The translations under genes and the position numbers were made by a program. A stretch of 64,000 bases of DNA from Alteromonas abrolhosensis (GTDB lineage: Bacteria; Pseudomonadota; Gammaproteobacteria; Enterobacterales; Alteromonadaceae), in the NCBI RefSeq assembly GCF_001953635.1, contig NZ_MEJH01000003.1, positions 1,081,287 through 1,145,286 of the forward strand. Reading direction: 5' to 3'. The notes under the pieces were generated by a model, which searched no databases, was not told the origin of the DNA, and saw only the letters and a list, made by a program, of their open reading frames with translations. Shown one piece after another: positions 30,215-38,157 of this stretch (positions are counted from its first letter, which is position 1; each line of letters begins with the position of its first letter).

Positions 30215-30252
30215 ATCCTTACTCCTTTTTCCTATTAAAATACTTCTAAATC

Positions 30253-30429
30253 TTAGGCCCTTGGTGCTCTACCACGTAACGCATTAGCGATAAGTGAAAT
30301 TACTAGCAACGCGATAAACACAAAGAAAAGAAACTGTGCTATACCTGTTGCTGCACCTGCGATGCCTCCAAAACCAAAAACTGCTGCAATAATGGCGATG
30401 ATAAAAAATGTGATTGCCCAACCTAACAT
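30253..30429 (-). CDS. ytjA: DUF1328 small membrane protein (YtjA-like)
   Basis: A 58-residue inner-membrane protein of unknown function, [20 protein letters not shown] at the N terminus and [11 protein letters not shown] at the C terminus. It consists of two hydrophobic helices with a glycine-rich turn ([10 protein letters not shown]). The sequence is that of the DUF1328/YtjA family. A longer open frame on the same strand but in another frame covers the same place; it encodes a cysteine- and arginine-rich product and is not the gene. It lies 38 bases upstream of the small lipoprotein gene. Confidence 0.93.
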   Translation of the reverse strand: MLGWAITFFIIAIIAAVFGFGGIAGAATGIAQFLFFVFIALLVISLIANALRGRAPRA

Positions 30430-30472
30430 AACTAAATCCTCGTATTGCTTCCGTTACTTTCATAATTACTAA

Positions 30473-30488
30473 TGCTAGCTTCATGCCT
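30473..30488 (-). promoter_or_regulatory. Candidate sigma-54 promoter for ytjA
   Basis: On the minus strand AGGCATGAAGCTAGCA keeps the GG and GC doublets at the 12-base spacing required by sigma-54 and matches 9 of 12 defined positions of TGGCACG-N4-TTGCA. The expected start of transcription is about 30 bases before the ytjA ATG. Confidence 0.45.
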
Positions 30489-30799
30489 AGTTTTTAAGAT
30501 ATTGATTTAAATGGTTAAATTTTAATTTTGACGAGATTTTTAAAGTATATCTGTTAGTAGTTAAGGTCACGATTACACGAACTTATGCATTTTTTACATG
30601 ATTTATTGTTCAATATTTACCGGTGAAAACAGTCCAATCTCGCTGAAAGAGAAATCTCTGTCGGCACCTTTTATCAATAGCGAAAAATTAAGGGCAGGGA
30701 GCTGTATTAGGATGTCAGTTTTGGGTGCGTGAATGTCATATCTGTCACTTTGCTAAATGTGTATTATTGTTCCACTACTTTAATAATTTCAGGTGTGCC
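30489..30799. other. Intergenic region ytjA-GlxA regulator
   Basis: AT-rich, no supportable gene. A TTTTTTACA stretch near 30590 resembles one half of the palindrome at 39668-39682, and might be an activator site for the ytjA promoter. An open frame starting at 30725 reads into the regulator gene, but its first 25 residues are Cys/His-rich and unlike the family. Confidence 0.3.
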
Positions 30800-31756
30800 G
30801 TGGTGAAACTTATTTGTTTGCTTGCATATGAAGGAATGGAACTGCTGGACTTTGCGGGGCCTCAATCCGCTTTTTATGAAGCTCAGCAAGCGATGGAGGA
30901 TAGCTATCAACTGAAGGTTGTTGGATTCGATGAAAATGCTGTCCGATGTGAAGCAGGCCTTCTCATCACCCCCGCAATATCATTAAGTGAAATAACCGCG
31001 TGCCACACATTAATTGTACCAGGAGGAAAGGGAGCAAGAAGCTCAACAGTAACATCTACGCAGTTAGAAGGTCTAAAGCAGTTAATGTCGCGCTCAGAGC
31101 GAGTTGCATCCATATGCACAGGCGCGTACTTGCTTGCACGAGCGGGGTTACCCCAAAATACTAAAGTCGCAACGCACTGGGCATTTGTTAATCATTTGCA
31201 GCAAGAATACCCTTTGCTCAATATCGAGCGGGAAAAGCTATTTGTAGATGATGACAAATATTGGTCTTCTGCAGGGGTCACATCAGGAATAGATTTAACG
31301 CTACGTCTGATAGAATTAGATTATGGTGCTACGTTAGCGCATCATGTTGCAAAGCATTTAGTGGTTTACTCAAAACGTTCTGGAAACCAAAAGCAATTTT
31401 CTGATGTACTGAGTATTCAGAAACCCAGCTCCGATCGAATGGCTATCATTACTCAATGGATTGGCGAGCATATTGATGAAGTCATTACCGTTCAGCGTTT
31501 ATCTGAGTTGGTGCATGTAAGCGAGAGACAGTGTCATCGGCTCTTTTTAAAAGAAACGAATATGACACCAGCACAATATGTAGAAAAATATAGAATGCAG
31601 ATAGCCAGTGACCTCTTGGCTACTACGCAACGAGAATTGAAATCTATTGCACTAGTTGTTGGTTTTGAAACTTATAACGGGTTTGCACGTGCATTTGAAA
31701 GGTGCTTTTCAGTAACGCCATCAGCGTACCGAAAAGCATTTTTACTAACTAGTTAA
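30800..31756 (+). CDS. GlxA-type AraC-family regulator (DJ-1/PfpI + AraC)
   Basis: Transcription regulator with an N-terminal DJ-1/PfpI (GATase1-like) domain (residues 1-170, with LIVPGGKGARSS and ASICTGAYLLARAGL carrying the nucleophile-elbow Cys) and a C-terminal AraC double helix-turn-helix (about 225-318, ending IALVVGFETYNGFARAFERCFSVTPSAYRK). The start is one of two adjacent GTG codons (30800 or 30803) after AGGTGT; the frame is open upstream, but those residues do not fit the family. Ligand and targets are unknown. Confidence 0.88.
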   Translation: MVKLICLLAYEGMELLDFAGPQSAFYEAQQAMEDSYQLKVVGFDENAVRCEAGLLITPAISLSEITACHTLIVPGGKGARSSTVTSTQLEGLKQLMSRSERVASICTGAYLLARAGLPQNTKVATHWAFVNHLQQEYPLLNIEREKLFVDDDKYWSSAGVTSGIDLTLRLIELDYGATLAHHVAKHLVVYSKRSGNQKQFSDVLSIQKPSSDRMAIITQWIGEHIDEVITVQRLSELVHVSERQCHRLFLKETNMTPAQYVEKYRMQIASDLLATTQRELKSIALVVGFETYNGFARAFERCFSVTPSAYRKAFLLTS

Positions 31757-31787
31757 CTATCTCGAAATTTCAGGAAGGGAATTAGCT

Positions 31788-32366
31788 TTAGTTTCCATTT
31801 TTAGGTTCTAAAGGCTCCGACAAGACTTCAGTTACAGTAAAGGCATTTTTACCCAAACTCGCTTTATCATTCGCCATTTTGACGTCTATCGTGAAGTAAA
31901 TATCATTTATCTGTGTTTTCACCACGTCATTCGAGCTGGGCACCGCCATAGGTTGGGCAACTTCATCACAGCCAGACATTGTGCATTGCCTGTCTGTTTG
32001 AAATGCAACGGGCTCGTCATTTTTCGCCACAACTTCTCTTGCCAAAATGGGCTTTTTATCTACATTTGTTTTCACAATTGCTAAATAATTAAAGCCTTGC
32101 TTTTGAGCAATTTCCGCTGCGCGATAAAGCGCATACTGCTGAACCTTGTCGGCGGGTGTTTTGTCAGTCGCCTTAAATAGAACCTTGTATTCACTTTCAG
32201 AAATTTTTTCGCTGGAGTAGCCATACGCCGCTTTAGTGCTTGCGGATTTATAAGGCGTTGGGGTTGCGACAGGGGTCGATGAACAACCTACCATGGCAAG
32301 GCTTAATACCGTACCAACACAGGCTATTAGATTACGGCTTTTTTTTATGTTGCTTTTGTTGTTCAT
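31788..32366 (-). CDS. CC0125/CC1285-type lipoprotein
   Basis: A 192-residue protein with a lipoprotein signal (LAMVGC, lipidated Cys28). The mature domain YGYSSEKISESEYKVLFKAT and QYALYRAAEIAQKQGFNY follows the pattern of the CC0125/CC1285 lipoprotein family, whose function is unknown. It is the last of four closely spaced genes on the minus strand (33561 to 31788), the others being YqjD-, YqjE- and YqjK-like, so it probably belongs to the same stress-type operon. Confidence 0.82.
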   Translation of the reverse strand: MNNKSNIKKSRNLIACVGTVLSLAMVGCSSTPVATPTPYKSASTKAAYGYSSEKISESEYKVLFKATDKTPADKVQQYALYRAAEIAQKQGFNYLAIVKTNVDKKPILAREVVAKNDEPVAFQTDRQCTMSGCDEVAQPMAVPSSNDVVKTQINDIYFTIDVKMANDKASLGKNAFTVTEVLSEPLEPKNGN

Positions 32367-32390
32367 CTCACATATTCCTTAGTACTGTGA

Positions 32391-32648
32391 TCACTGAAAC
32401 AAGGACAATAACGCAGTTCTACCTAGTGCCGTTAAAGCTTGGTTGCGTTTTGCTTTGGGCTTCGCATCTACCGCGCCTTTATACGCTCCAAGAGCGGCAA
32501 GGCCAATTAACGTTTCGGGTTTACCCATCATCAGCTTACATTGCCTCTTTGCTTGTGTAAGTGCAACATCTGCATGATGTTTTTGCGAAAAATAAGCATG
32601 TTCTTTATGGGCGATGTCGCGCATATTGGCTTTCAAAAAGATGTTCAT
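32391..32648 (-). CDS. Small basic protein, YqjK-like position
   Basis: An 85-residue protein (MNIFLKANMRDIAHKEHAYF at the start) rich in Lys and Ala. I do not recognise a family by sequence. The C-terminal part (LIGLAALGAYKGAV) is moderately hydrophobic. The start at 32648 has GAGGT at good spacing; an in-frame start at 32690 is less likely. Position after the YqjD- and YqjE-like genes parallels yqjK in the enterobacterial yqjDEK group. Confidence 0.7.
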   Translation of the reverse strand: MNIFLKANMRDIAHKEHAYFSQKHHADVALTQAKRQCKLMMGKPETLIGLAALGAYKGAVDAKPKAKRNQALTALGRTALLSLFQ

Positions 32649-32702
32649 TGCTTTTACCTCACGGTTGTTCAACGGTCCGCATAGCGCCACTAAGCTTGTT
32701 TT

Positions 32703-33227
32703 CTACCCGAAAACTCGTCGCCACGTTTGAATGAGTCTGCTAAAGCTCAAATAATTAAAAGCATTTTGTGCAAGCCTGAATAAAGCATAGGCAGCGGTGC
32801 TGTTTAAAACCAGTAGTACTAGCGGAACAACGACGTAGTGAACGCCTATGTTATGAAGTATGGCGCCGATAGCGATGTTTAAAATAAGCCAGCATACGGT
32901 GCCCACTGCAAATGCCGCTAAACAGGCGAAAACAGTTACGAAGAAGCTCTTTTTAATGAGCATTAGCTCACTATTGGTTAGCTCTAAAAATGCCAATCCT
33001 TGTTCTTTTCGTTGTGCAAACGCATTTTTAAACGCTGATAAAATATCTGAAAAAGACGGATCAGGATAATTTTGCTTCGTGGACTCATTAGAGGTTGTTG
33101 ATGTGGTGCGAGAATCTTCTTCATCTACTTTAAAATGAAGATTCGCCTGCGCCGCTGGGGGCGTCAGGCGAAAGGGATTTTCTGAACACAAATCAAAGTT
33201 TGCTTTTCGAAAATCTGGCGTGGTCAT
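32703..33227 (-). CDS. YqjE-like phage-holin-family membrane protein
   Basis: A 174-residue protein with a disordered N-terminal third and two membrane helices at about residues 93-117 and 127-150, followed by a short basic tail. The layout suits the YqjE / holin_3_6-type proteins that accompany YqjD. It begins four bases after the YqjD-like gene. The role is unknown; related proteins are induced in stationary phase. Confidence 0.72.
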   Translation of the reverse strand: MTTPDFRKANFDLCSENPFRLTPPAAQANLHFKVDEEDSRTTSTTSNESTKQNYPDPSFSDILSAFKNAFAQRKEQGLAFLELTNSELMLIKKSFFVTVFACLAAFAVGTVCWLILNIAIGAILHNIGVHYVVVPLVLLVLNSTAAYALFRLAQNAFNYLSFSRLIQTWRRVFG

Positions 33228-33231
33228 CGTA

Positions 33232-33561
33232 TTACTTCTTGCGTAATAGTGATGTTACCAGCATACCAGCAGCAAATGCGATACCTGCAGCTGCTACTGG
33301 GTTCTCAATAGCATACTTGCGTACTTTTGATGCTTGCCACTTCTGCTGTGCTAGACGCTTTCTCGCTGACATATTTTCTGCAGACGACGATGCAGTGCGG
33401 CGGATGTTTTCCTCTGCAATACCTGCGCTATCTGCCAATTTGTCTACCGATGCGTGAAGAGATTCTTTCAGTTGGTCCGTTACTGGGTGACTCGGCTCAG
33501 CCACGCCGTTAGTACTGTTACTCTTAACTGTTTGCGGTTTTGCTGAAGCTTGTGTAGCCAT
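33232..33561 (-). CDS. ElaB/YqjD/DUF883-like membrane-anchored protein
   Basis: A 109-residue protein with a charged helical body and a C-terminal membrane anchor (IENPVAAAGIAFAAGMLVTSLLRK), the layout of the ElaB/YqjD family that associates with stationary-phase ribosomes in E. coli. That activity is not shown here. It is first in a four-gene operon (through 31788) and lies about 38 bases downstream of a good sigma-54-like element. GGAGAG precedes its ATG. Confidence 0.8.
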   Translation of the reverse strand: MATQASAKPQTVKSNSTNGVAEPSHPVTDQLKESLHASVDKLADSAGIAEENIRRTASSSAENMSARKRLAQQKWQASKVRKYAIENPVAAAGIAFAAGMLVTSLLRKK

Positions 33562-33598
33562 AATACTCTCCTTAATATTTTGGGTTCAAATATAAAGG

Positions 33599-33614
33599 TG
33601 CAACTGGTGTACCA
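33599..33614 (-). promoter_or_regulatory. Candidate sigma-54 promoter for the yqjD-like operon
   Basis: On the minus strand TGGTACACCAGTTGCA matches 10 of 12 defined positions of the -24/-12 consensus, with intact TTGCA and correct GG-to-GC spacing. Transcription would start near 33588, about 27 bases before the ATG at 33561. Confidence 0.6.
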
Positions 33615-33789
33615 AACTATTAAGTGTATGATTTTTATTGTTTAATTTTTTTTTAAGATAGAAGGGAGAAGATAATGTCTGCAAGTCTCACACACTGTTC
33701 GTGCATTCTTATGTAATATTTTCTTGGTCGGTACAGCTAGCTGCTTAACTTATAAAGTTTTAAAGCGTAAGCAGCTACATAAATGTTTT

Positions 33790-35868
33790 TTACCCCACAA
33801 CTGATGCTAAGTCATCCTTAGTAACAGGCTTAAGCAACGCGCTATTTATTCCTATTGATGACATTGCCTCGGTGTCGGCTTCATGGCCGCTTACAATGGT
33901 AAGCATGGCTTGCGGTAGTTTTTGTTTCAGTTCGCTCGCAAGGTCATAGCCATCATAATCTGGTAGGGTGAGATCCATCAAAATGTGGTCAAAGCTCTGT
34001 TCTTCGGCCGCCTGCAGTGCATCAGCGCCACAGTACTGAGTAGTAACAGTGTGTCCCAAGTGGGAAAGAAACAATTGAAGCAACTCCGCTGCATCTTCGT
34101 CATCTTCTATGACAAGTATGTGCTTATTAATGGGTCGCGCATCGCCATTTTCAGATGTTGAGCCCTGTTGCTTTACTTGTGCAAGCTCAGTTGGCGACTG
34201 TGGTAAAGTATTGTCTTCAGGCGCGTAAGGTTTATCCATCGGCATATCAGCTATCTGCGCTTCCACATTAGTGAAGGTTACGTGATTGCCAGGAGGCAGA
34301 TATTGCGAGAGTAGGTTGGCCAGTGCGAAACGGTCGATGGGTTTTCCTATCACATCATTGAACCCTTCACGAATTAACGATTCTCTTAGCCCTTTACGGC
34401 TGGCTGCTGTAACCGCAATCACTGGAATATCCTGCCCATGTCTTCGTATGGCGTGAAGTGCTTCTATACCATTCATTACAGGCATATGGATGTCCATTAA
34501 AACAAGGTCAAAGGGTTGATTATGTTCATCTGCCTGTAACACTGCCTCAAGGGCCTTCACACCATTTTCAGCGTAGCTGATATCTGCTTGAGATTGACTT
34601 ACAAGGTGTCCGGTAAGTCGTCTAATTTCACGTAAATCATCAACAATCAATACGCGCCCAGTTACGTTTAAACTCATGCTGCTGGATTCAACAGGTTGAA
34701 TCTGGCCAAGTTCAAGCTCGACTCTAGGCTGTGATTTAATATCGCCGGGGTTGATATCAAAAGTAAATATACTGCCTTCACCCAAGCGAGACGTTACGTT
34801 AATGTCGCCGCCTAACTTAGTTACCAGCTCTTTACAAATTGCAAGCCCTAATCCCGCTCCACCATGGTTAGCGCGCATCACATCTTCAATCTGCTCAAAG
34901 GGCTGAAATATATTAACGAGTTTATCTGGCGGCATGCCTATGCCAGTGTCTTCTACAGAAAACCTCAGTAATGAATGCGCCGAATCATTTGAGTCGGACT
35001 CGTCCAAGGTAATGGTAAGCGTAATACTTCCCTTGTCCGTAAATTTCACGGCATTGGAAATAAGGTTCAATAAGACCTGGCGTAGACGCGTAGGATCGGT
35101 ATGAATAAACTCAGGTATTTTAGTGTTTGAAACAACGTGCAGGCTTAATCCCTTGTCCTTGGCGTTTAAGCGCATTAACGAGTGAATGTCAGTCAAAAAT
35201 GCGCTTAGGTTAACTTCTTTGATGTTCAGTTCTAGCTTTTCAGCCATAATCCGAGACATATCTAATAAGTCATTAAGAAGGCTTAACAGATGCTTTCCGT
35301 TAGAGTGAATAATAGATAGCTCTTGTTGGAAAGGGCTGTTTCTTGCGTCGTCGATAAGCAGTTCTGTGTAGCCAAGAATAGAGGTGAGGGGAGTGCGAAG
35401 TTCGTGACCTAAATGGGCGAGAAATTTATCTTTTGCTTTGTTTTTCTGCTCAACTTTACTTCGTTCAATTCGCTCGTTTTCTATATCCCGACGAACCATT
35501 GCGTAGCGAATGGTACGCATAAACCGCGGCGATTCTATTTCTGATTTTTGCAAGTAGTCAGCCGCACCAGCTCGCATCACCATTTCATCAACGGTGGCGT
35601 CAGACTGGCCAGTAAGAATTACCACAGGTAAGTTGAACTGATTAGATTTTAAAACGCCCAATACATCAATCGCATTTTCTGCACCAAGCAGATAATCTAG
35701 TAAGCATAAATCGAAACTTTGCTTTTTCAGTGCGTCTACCGCATCTATGCTGTTTGTCACCCACGTTAATTCAAACGTAGGTGACTCACATAGCGCTAGA
35801 TAATCAGAGGTTAAAAAGTAATCATCTTCATCATCCTCTACCAACAGAACTTTTATAATCTCTGACAT
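33790..35868 (-). CDS. Soluble hybrid histidine kinase, REC-HisKA-HATPase-REC-REC
   Basis: A 692-residue signalling protein with no membrane segment. Receiver 1 spans about 5-122 (phospho-acceptor Asp58 in LCLLDYLLG). The kinase follows: H-box HLGHELRTPL with His155, and ATPase motifs ISNAVKF, DTGIGM and GAGLGLAICKEL. Receiver 2 is at about 405-520 (VLMDIHMPVMNG) and receiver 3 at about 578-690 (ILMDLTLPDYDG). An N-terminal receiver suggests it is switched by another kinase, and two C-terminal receivers suggest onward phosphotransfer. It ends the five-gene signalling operon. Confidence 0.9.
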   Translation of the reverse strand: MSEIIKVLLVEDDEDDYFLTSDYLALCESPTFELTWVTNSIDAVDALKKQSFDLCLLDYLLGAENAIDVLGVLKSNQFNLPVVILTGQSDATVDEMVMRAGAADYLQKSEIESPRFMRTIRYAMVRRDIENERIERSKVEQKNKAKDKFLAHLGHELRTPLTSILGYTELLIDDARNSPFQQELSIIHSNGKHLLSLLNDLLDMSRIMAEKLELNIKEVNLSAFLTDIHSLMRLNAKDKGLSLHVVSNTKIPEFIHTDPTRLRQVLLNLISNAVKFTDKGSITLTITLDESDSNDSAHSLLRFSVEDTGIGMPPDKLVNIFQPFEQIEDVMRANHGGAGLGLAICKELVTKLGGDINVTSRLGEGSIFTFDINPGDIKSQPRVELELGQIQPVESSSMSLNVTGRVLIVDDLREIRRLTGHLVSQSQADISYAENGVKALEAVLQADEHNQPFDLVLMDIHMPVMNGIEALHAIRRHGQDIPVIAVTAASRKGLRESLIREGFNDVIGKPIDRFALANLLSQYLPPGNHVTFTNVEAQIADMPMDKPYAPEDNTLPQSPTELAQVKQQGSTSENGDARPINKHILVIEDDEDAAELLQLFLSHLGHTVTTQYCGADALQAAEEQSFDHILMDLTLPDYDGYDLASELKQKLPQAMLTIVSGHEADTEAMSSIGINSALLKPVTKDDLASVVG

Positions 35869-35957
35869 CTAGTACCTCTTTTACCGATGCGGTATTTTTA
35901 GAATCTCGATTGAGTAACAATTTTGGTCTGTCACCAATTTAACTAACCTTTAATTGT

Positions 35958-36410
35958 TTACTCGTGTGGTAGTTCCACGAACTCTATCCAGTAACGACCG
36001 AGTGCGCGCATTAGTTCAACTAAACCTTCAAAGTTTACAGGTTTAGTAATGTAAGATGCGCAACCTAGATCATAACCGCGAAGCATATCTTCTTCTTCTT
36101 TCGATGTTGTTAGAATTACAACGGGAATACTGCGTAATTTAGGGTCGTTTTTTAGCTCTTGCAGCGCTTCTCTGCCGTCTTTTCGCGGCATATTCAAATC
36201 CAACAAGATTAGGCTTGGTCGAGGTGCAGACGCAGGGTCTGTATATTTACCTTCATGTCGAAGAAACTCTAATAACTCTACGCCGTCTTCAACGCAAAAA
36301 AGATTGTTTAAAACACGGCTCTCTTTTAGCGCATCAACGGTTAACAAACGATCATCTTCATCATCGTCTGCCATAAGTATATTGATGGGTTGAGATTGTT
36401 TACGCGTCAT
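35958..36410 (-). CDS. Rcp1-type single-domain response regulator
   Basis: A 150-residue stand-alone receiver with Asp71 in LILLDLNMPRKDG, LTTSKEE and TKPVNF (conserved Lys), and the acidic MADDDEDDR near the N terminus. This is the class often paired with phytochrome-like kinases. It has no output domain. The ATG at 36410 is preceded by GGAG and overlaps the stop of the kinase gene by 11 bases; an earlier start at 36443 lies inside that gene. It probably passes phosphate between the CHASE3 kinase and the triple-receiver hybrid. Confidence 0.9.
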   Translation of the reverse strand: MTRKQSQPINILMADDDEDDRLLTVDALKESRVLNNLFCVEDGVELLEFLRHEGKYTDPASAPRPSLILLDLNMPRKDGREALQELKNDPKLRSIPVVILTTSKEEEDMLRGYDLGCASYITKPVNFEGLVELMRALGRYWIEFVELPHE

Positions 36411-37914
36411 TGTGTGTTTCTCCGTTATTGTTGCTCGAACCAAATGGTTCGCTGTCTTTAGGCATTATTATCGAGAACGTGGCCCCTTTACCCGGGGCGC
36501 TAGTTGCGGTTATTTGTCCGTTGTGTCGCTCTACAATTCGACGACAAACGGCAAGTCCTATTCCTGTACCCTTGTATTCACTTCTACCGTGCAATCGTTG
36601 AAAAGGGGCAAATATTTTTTCAGCAAAAGATTGATCAAATCCTATGCCATTGTCTGAAACGGTTATTTTTGTCCATTCGTATTCTTCGGAAAGTAGCAAA
36701 TCTTTCGTTTCTTCTTCTGTCGCATCCTGTGCAGACACATTCACGACAGGTGTCACCCCCTCACTTTGGAACTTCAACGCGTTAGAAAGAAGATTCAAAA
36801 ATACTTGTTCCAATTGAGACTTGTCACCGCGAACCGTGGGTAAATCGCCAACGTTAATTTGCGCTGACTTTTCGGCAATGGCAATTTCTAAGTCGCCCAG
36901 TATGCTTTCTACCGCTGTCTTAAGGTTAACGTCGTCAAAATCTTTACCTCGTGTGGAAACGCGAGAGAAGGCGAGAAGATCAGAAATCAACATCGACATT
37001 CTCTCTGCAGCATTCAGCATGCGCGCGAGATAGTCCTTGCCACGTTCGTCTATCACATCGTTGTAGCCCGACTCCAAACGGTTGCCAAATGCGCGTATTT
37101 TCCTGAGGGGTTCTTGAAGATCGTGTGACGCAACAAATGCAAAATCTTCTAATTCTCGGTTACTTCTTGCTAATTCATCTGAGTAAACACTCAGCTCTTG
37201 TGTTCTATCAGCAATCCGAGATTCTAAGTCCTCATTGACCGATTCAAGGTCTGCCTGATATTTCTCGTGTTCACGAGAATTGATTTTCAACAACAAGAAC
37301 ACAGTGATGATAAGTAACAGCGTGGTTGCCGAAGAAATGATCAACGTATTAACGGAGTCTCGCCTTAGGCTCATTAAGTTGGCTAAATGAGTGCCCTGCA
37401 TATCTCGTTCTGAGCCGTCAATCTCTCTGAATATCCTTTCAAACTGCTTGTACAGGTTTATACCTTTGTCGCTATTAACTAAAATAACAGCTTGTTGCTC
37501 ATTGCCAGCCTTATAAAGTTCAACACCTTCAATTACTTCGTTGACTTTCTCTTTGGTTAAGGCCAGAAGCTTTTCAATGCGAGCCGACTGTTCTTCAATG
37601 TCTGAAGAAAAAGAACTGACTTCAACTTCATCCATTAACTCGCCTATTACACTTAGGGTTTCGGTGTAGTCAGTGAGATATTCCTCGTCGCCGGTAAGCA
37701 TATAGCCGCGTTGACCTGATTCAACGCGAAGTACAGCAACATGAAGGCGATTAACCGCATTGATGACACGGTTAGTAGTAAAGAGTCGCGCTTCTAGTGC
37801 AGAAAGGTCATTTAGCGTACTTACTACGTAGAATGAATTGGCGGTAATAACCACGATGACCAGTACAACTAAAATTATCCAACTATAAAGCGAAGACAAT
37901 ACTTTAGTAATCAT
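36400..37914 (-). CDS. CHASE3-domain membrane histidine kinase
   Basis: A 504-residue inner-membrane sensor. Helix 1 (about 11-32) and helix 2 (about 188-209) enclose a CHASE3-like sensing domain (ESGQRGYMLTGDEEYL near residue 65-80). Then a coiled linker, an H-box FVASHDLQEPLRKIRAF with His264, and a HATPase domain (LLSNALKFQ, DNGIGFD, GTGIGLAVCRRI). The SHDLQEPLR H-box is the phytochrome/Rcp1-kinase type, which suits the response regulator gene that overlaps it. The stimulus is unknown. Confidence 0.9.
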   Translation of the reverse strand: MITKVLSSLYSWIILVVLVIVVITANSFYVVSTLNDLSALEARLFTTNRVINAVNRLHVAVLRVESGQRGYMLTGDEEYLTDYTETLSVIGELMDEVEVSSFSSDIEEQSARIEKLLALTKEKVNEVIEGVELYKAGNEQQAVILVNSDKGINLYKQFERIFREIDGSERDMQGTHLANLMSLRRDSVNTLIISSATTLLLIITVFLLLKINSREHEKYQADLESVNEDLESRIADRTQELSVYSDELARSNRELEDFAFVASHDLQEPLRKIRAFGNRLESGYNDVIDERGKDYLARMLNAAERMSMLISDLLAFSRVSTRGKDFDDVNLKTAVESILGDLEIAIAEKSAQINVGDLPTVRGDKSQLEQVFLNLLSNALKFQSEGVTPVVNVSAQDATEEETKDLLLSEEYEWTKITVSDNGIGFDQSFAEKIFAPFQRLHGRSEYKGTGIGLAVCRRIVERHNGQITATSAPGKGATFSIIMPKDSEPFGSSNNNGETHNDA

Positions 37915-37918
37915 TTAC

Positions 37919-38143
37919 TTAATCCGTAACACTGCCACTCAATTCTGATGTCATATCAGCAAGAGTATGGCTGCAGTCTTTAGCACTGCTTATTATTTTA
38001 TCCAGCGCAGCCAGCGCCTTTTCAGGTGCAACGTCGCCATTTAAGGCCATCTTTACTAGCTCTGCTTGCATAGAAATTCGGTTTAGCGGCTTGCGCGCGT
38101 CGTGCACATAAACACTTAGCCGAGAAAATTCTTCGCTAGTCAT
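37919..38143 (-). CDS. Isolated histidine-kinase DHp-like domain protein
   Basis: A 74-residue protein with an H-box-like VHDARKPLNRISMQAELVK (His14) and a second amphipathic helix, matching one helical hairpin of a HisKA dimerisation and phosphotransfer domain. No ATPase, receiver or membrane segment is present. It could be a phosphotransferase like Spo0B or ChpT without their ATPase-like part, or a partner or inhibitor of the neighbouring kinases. It is four bases upstream of the CHASE3 kinase start and 14 after the NtrC-type regulator stop, so it is translated with them. Confidence 0.75.
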   Translation of the reverse strand: MTSEEFSRLSVYVHDARKPLNRISMQAELVKMALNGDVAPEKALAALDKIISSAKDCSHTLADMTSELSGSVTD

Positions 38144-38157
38144 ATCGAATACCTCTT

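Noticed and set aside
30284..30484. 66-codon minus-strand open frame
   Set aside because: Overlaps the true DUF1328 gene in another frame; its product is rich in Arg, Tyr and Cys and unlike any folded family.
33739..33776. 9-bp stem-loop AGCTGCTTA/TAAGCAGCT after the hybrid kinase gene
   Set aside because: Long loop and no U-tract on either strand, so I do not call it a terminator.
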